DNA from: Bacteroidota bacterium | Lineage (GTDB): Bacteria > Spirochaetota > Spirochaetia > JABMQR01 | NCBI GenBank assembly: GCA_013202335.1 | Contig: JABMQR010000292.1 | Location: 1-24,342 of the forward strand | Direction of reading: 5' to 3' | DNA length: 24,342 nt | In this document: piece after piece, positions 22,866 to 24,342 of the stretch | Position numbering within the stretch: position 1 is the first letter of the stretch | How the letters are laid out: every line of letters starts with the position of its first letter | Position numbers and translations under genes: made by a program | Notes under the pieces: generated by a model | The model's input: only the letters and a program-made list of their open reading frames with translations | What the model was told of the DNA's origin: nothing | Database searches by the model: none

Positions 22866-23630
22866 ATGTCACTCAGTAAACCGTATTATAGAACTTACCG
22901 ACCTAATATTAGTGGAAACAATCTGTATATGAATGATTCCCGGTATGTTGAATACCCAGGTCAATTTATTAAAGCTATTGAAATACTTTACAAGGATTTT
23001 GAAACTCTATTTGACTATATTGAGCCATCTGATGAAAACGAGAAATGCTATTCTTTCAGGATTCATGAGTTAATGCTGCGAACGTGTACTGAAATTGAAG
23101 CTAATCTTAAAGGGATACTTCAGTCAAACGGGTACAAAAGATTTAATAAAAAAGGTGAAGAAGTTTCAAATTATTGTATGGATAAAGATTATTGTAAAAT
23201 TGAGAAAACTCACCATTTATCTTCGTATGAAGTCCATATTCCCCATTGGCGTGGGGTCAATAAGATACGAAAACCATTTGCCATGTGGTTTGAAATGACA
23301 AACTTTGAAGCATTGCCTTGGTACCAAGCCTATAATTCTGTTAAGCATAATCGGTTTGAAGAATTTAGTAAGGCAAATTTTGGTAATGTTATTGAGGCCT
23401 TATGTGGTTTGATAATTTTACTTGCATCTCAGTTTTATAATAGTAATTTTGCAGCGGCACATGTCGGATTTGCTATTGGAGGTGTAAGCTTTTCTGATGG
23501 TCTTAATTCAGCAATAGGCACTCCTTTTAGAGTGAAGTTTCCAGATGATTGGACAGAAGAAGAAAAGTATGAGTTTAAATGGGAATTAATAAAAGATGAT
23601 CCAGAGCCATTCTCCCGTTTGGATTTTTGA
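22866..23630 (+). CDS. Unknown 254-residue protein
   Basis: I do not recognise this family. It is a soluble protein with a Tyr-rich N-terminus and no signal peptide. Helices surround HELMLRTCTEIEANLKGIL (about residues 67-85), and a conserved-looking block WYQAYNSVKHNRFEEF (about residues 152-167) is followed by a hydrophobic helix ALCGLIILLA. YNxVKHxR-type motifs occur in helical proteins of the HEPN-like kind, where a polar residue and a nearby His can form an RNase site, but the standard Rx4-6H signature is not clear. AAGGGGG lies six bases before the ATG. It starts 23 bases after the BrxL fragment, so it may be carried with the defence island. HEPN membership is a weak guess. Confidence 0.6.
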   Translation: MSLSKPYYRTYRPNISGNNLYMNDSRYVEYPGQFIKAIEILYKDFETLFDYIEPSDENEKCYSFRIHELMLRTCTEIEANLKGILQSNGYKRFNKKGEEVSNYCMDKDYCKIEKTHHLSSYEVHIPHWRGVNKIRKPFAMWFEMTNFEALPWYQAYNSVKHNRFEEFSKANFGNVIEALCGLIILLASQFYNSNFAAAHVGFAIGGVSFSDGLNSAIGTPFRVKFPDDWTEEEKYEFKWELIKDDPEPFSRLDF

Positions 23631-23819
23631 TTTTCAAGAATATGGAGTGCATCAAAATGATTTTGAAAAATCTGATGATCTATTTTTACCTGGCAATACC
23701 ATATGAGATGAGCACAATAAATATACACAAACTACTTCTTGCAGCAGATATATTTCCTAAAAGTGTTTGGGCGATAAAAAAACTATAAATTAAAGTGTAA
23801 TATAGATAAGGAGTGATTT
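23631..23819. other. Gene-free stretch between the last accessory gene and the IS element
   Basis: No convincing gene was found. A short perfect palindrome, TCAAAAT-G-ATTTTGA (23652-23666), lies just after the 254-residue gene and may be an operator or a weak terminator. A 26-codon frame at 23708-23788 has no ribosome binding site. Confidence 0.4.
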
Positions 23820-23879
23820 ATGCAAGATCGAGAACAAGAATTATTGAGCATGCATATTACCTTGATCTATACAGATTAA
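23820..23879 (+). CDS. Tiny ORF with a good ribosome binding site, possibly a cut gene start
   Basis: A 19-codon frame starts with ATG after a well-placed AAGGAG and stops about 20 bases before the hairpin end of the IS200-type element. A strong binding site before such a short frame suggests the 5' end of a gene interrupted by the insertion. A leader peptide or chance are alternatives. The product matches nothing I recognise. Confidence 0.25.
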   Translation: MQDREQELLSMHITLIYTD

Positions 23880-23886
23880 TCTAAGG

Positions 23887-23913
23887 GGGGTCTAATTCCC
23901 CGCCCCTTGGGGC
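23887..23913. repeat. Left-end hairpin of the IS200-type element
   Basis: GCCCC-TT-GGGGC (23902-23913) is a perfect short hairpin. GGGG (23887-23890) can alternatively pair with CCCC (23898-23901). Such subterminal stems are bound by TnpA of the IS200/IS605 family. Confidence 0.65.
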
Positions 23914-23940
23914 AAAAAGAGGATATGGTATACTGGGTAA

Positions 23941-24342
23941 ATGGATGAGCATATATATAAAAGCCATAACAAAACACTTTTGTTATATCACATGGGTTTC
24001 CCCGCGAAGTACAGACGAAAAGTGTTTACCCAAGAAGTAGAAGAGAGTCTCAAAGAAATCTGTGTAGGAATAGAAAAACGATACGAGATACGATTTGTGG
24101 AGATAGGACTTGAAGAAAATCATGTGCACCTGCTCGTACAGGGAATTCCAACGCTGCCAGTAAGTAAGATAGTAACCCTAATCAAGAGTCTAACGGCACG
24201 AGAAATCTTTAAAAGGCATCCGAGAATCAGGAGAGAGATATTGTGGGGAGGAGCCTTGTGGACAAGTGGATATTATGCAAATACAGTAGGGCTGTATGCA
24301 AGTAAAGATACGATAAAAAGATATATCCAGAATCAAGGGAAT
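23941..24342 (+). CDS. tnpA: IS200/IS605 family transposase TnpA (3' end outside the window)
   Basis: The frame runs 134 codons from ATG to the window edge without a stop. The product is a Y1 HUH transposase. VEIGLEENHVHLLVQG (about residues 56-71) contains the His-x-His metal motif, and TSGYYANTVG (about residues 111-120) contains the catalytic Tyr. The N-terminal SHNKTLLLYHMGFPAKYRR block is typical of the family. Complete relatives are about 130-155 residues, so only a few residues are missing. It cuts and joins single-stranded DNA at hairpin ends. It lies beyond the defence genes and is not evidently part of their function. Confidence 0.9.
   Translation, partial: MDEHIYKSHNKTLLLYHMGFPAKYRRKVFTQEVEESLKEICVGIEKRYEIRFVEIGLEENHVHLLVQGIPTLPVSKIVTLIKSLTAREIFKRHPRIRREILWGGALWTSGYYANTVGLYASKDTIKRYIQNQGN

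Larger units (their letters stand above)
23881..24342 (+). mobile_element. IS200/IS605-type insertion sequence, left part, cut by the window edge
   Basis: The transposase gene at 23941 is preceded by a GC-rich hairpin region, the usual subterminal recognition structure of the family. These elements move as single-stranded DNA and have no terminal inverted repeats, so the exact left boundary cannot be set; about 23880 is an estimate. The right end lies outside the window. Confidence 0.8.

Noticed and set aside
23435..23728. 97-residue minus-strand frame over the end of the unknown 254-residue gene
   Set aside because: The plus-strand gene has a good binding site and protein-like composition; the antisense frame has neither.
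23708..23788. 26-codon frame upstream of the IS element
   Set aside because: No ribosome binding site and too short to judge.
1..24342. CRISPR array
   Set aside because: No regularly spaced direct repeats of 20-40 bases were seen; the only tandem repeat is the 12-base coding repeat at 12148-12183.

Overview
The window is bacterial and fairly AT-rich. A short, visibly GC-richer housekeeping segment (about 1-2320) is followed by a long AT-rich defence island (about 3100-22840) and accessory DNA with an IS200-type insertion sequence at the right edge. Nothing fixes the taxon. The PPi-type phosphofructokinase, the base composition and the strong AAGGAG-type ribosome binding sites would suit an anaerobic or fermentative bacterium such as a spirochaete, but that is a guess.

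Layout. 101-2128: a 6-phosphofructokinase with PPi-enzyme signatures, then a PIG-L family zinc deacetylase. 2165-2315: a textbook promoter, tRNA-Arg(CCG) and an intrinsic terminator. 2316-3106: no convincing gene, but a structured stretch (2339-2476) that may be a small RNA. 3107-21998: one tightly packed plus-strand run of genes, many overlapping by 1-32 bases. In order these are a DUF4007-like protein, a small BrxF-like degenerate P-loop protein, a large PglX-type adenine methyltransferase, an unknown possible winged-helix protein, a P-loop ATPase, an unknown 126-residue protein, a PIN-domain nuclease, a shortened AlbA_2/RecG-like protein, a YhcG/DUF1016 nuclease, a giant BrxC/PglY-type ATPase, a PglZ phosphatase-fold protein, and a BrxL-type AAA+ protein ending in an MIT_C (MITD1-like) domain. 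22105-22842: an open frame encoding the orphan Lon-like C-terminal half of a second BrxL, apparently a remnant. 22866-23630: an unknown protein. 23820-24342: a tiny ORF and the left part of an IS200/IS605-type element running off the window.

How it may work. Methyltransferase, BrxC-type ATPase, PglZ and BrxL together are the hallmark set of BREX phage defence, in which PglX marks self DNA and the other proteins block phage replication. The set does not fit the BREX gene orders I know: it has DUF4007 at the head, no recognisable BrxA or BrxB, an inserted module (possible winged helix, ATPase, small protein, PIN) and a BrxL whose Lon-like half has been replaced by MIT_C. My reading is a variant or hybrid BREX system carrying extra nuclease effectors (PIN, YhcG). 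Functions are inferred from sequence motifs recognised by eye; no database search was run.
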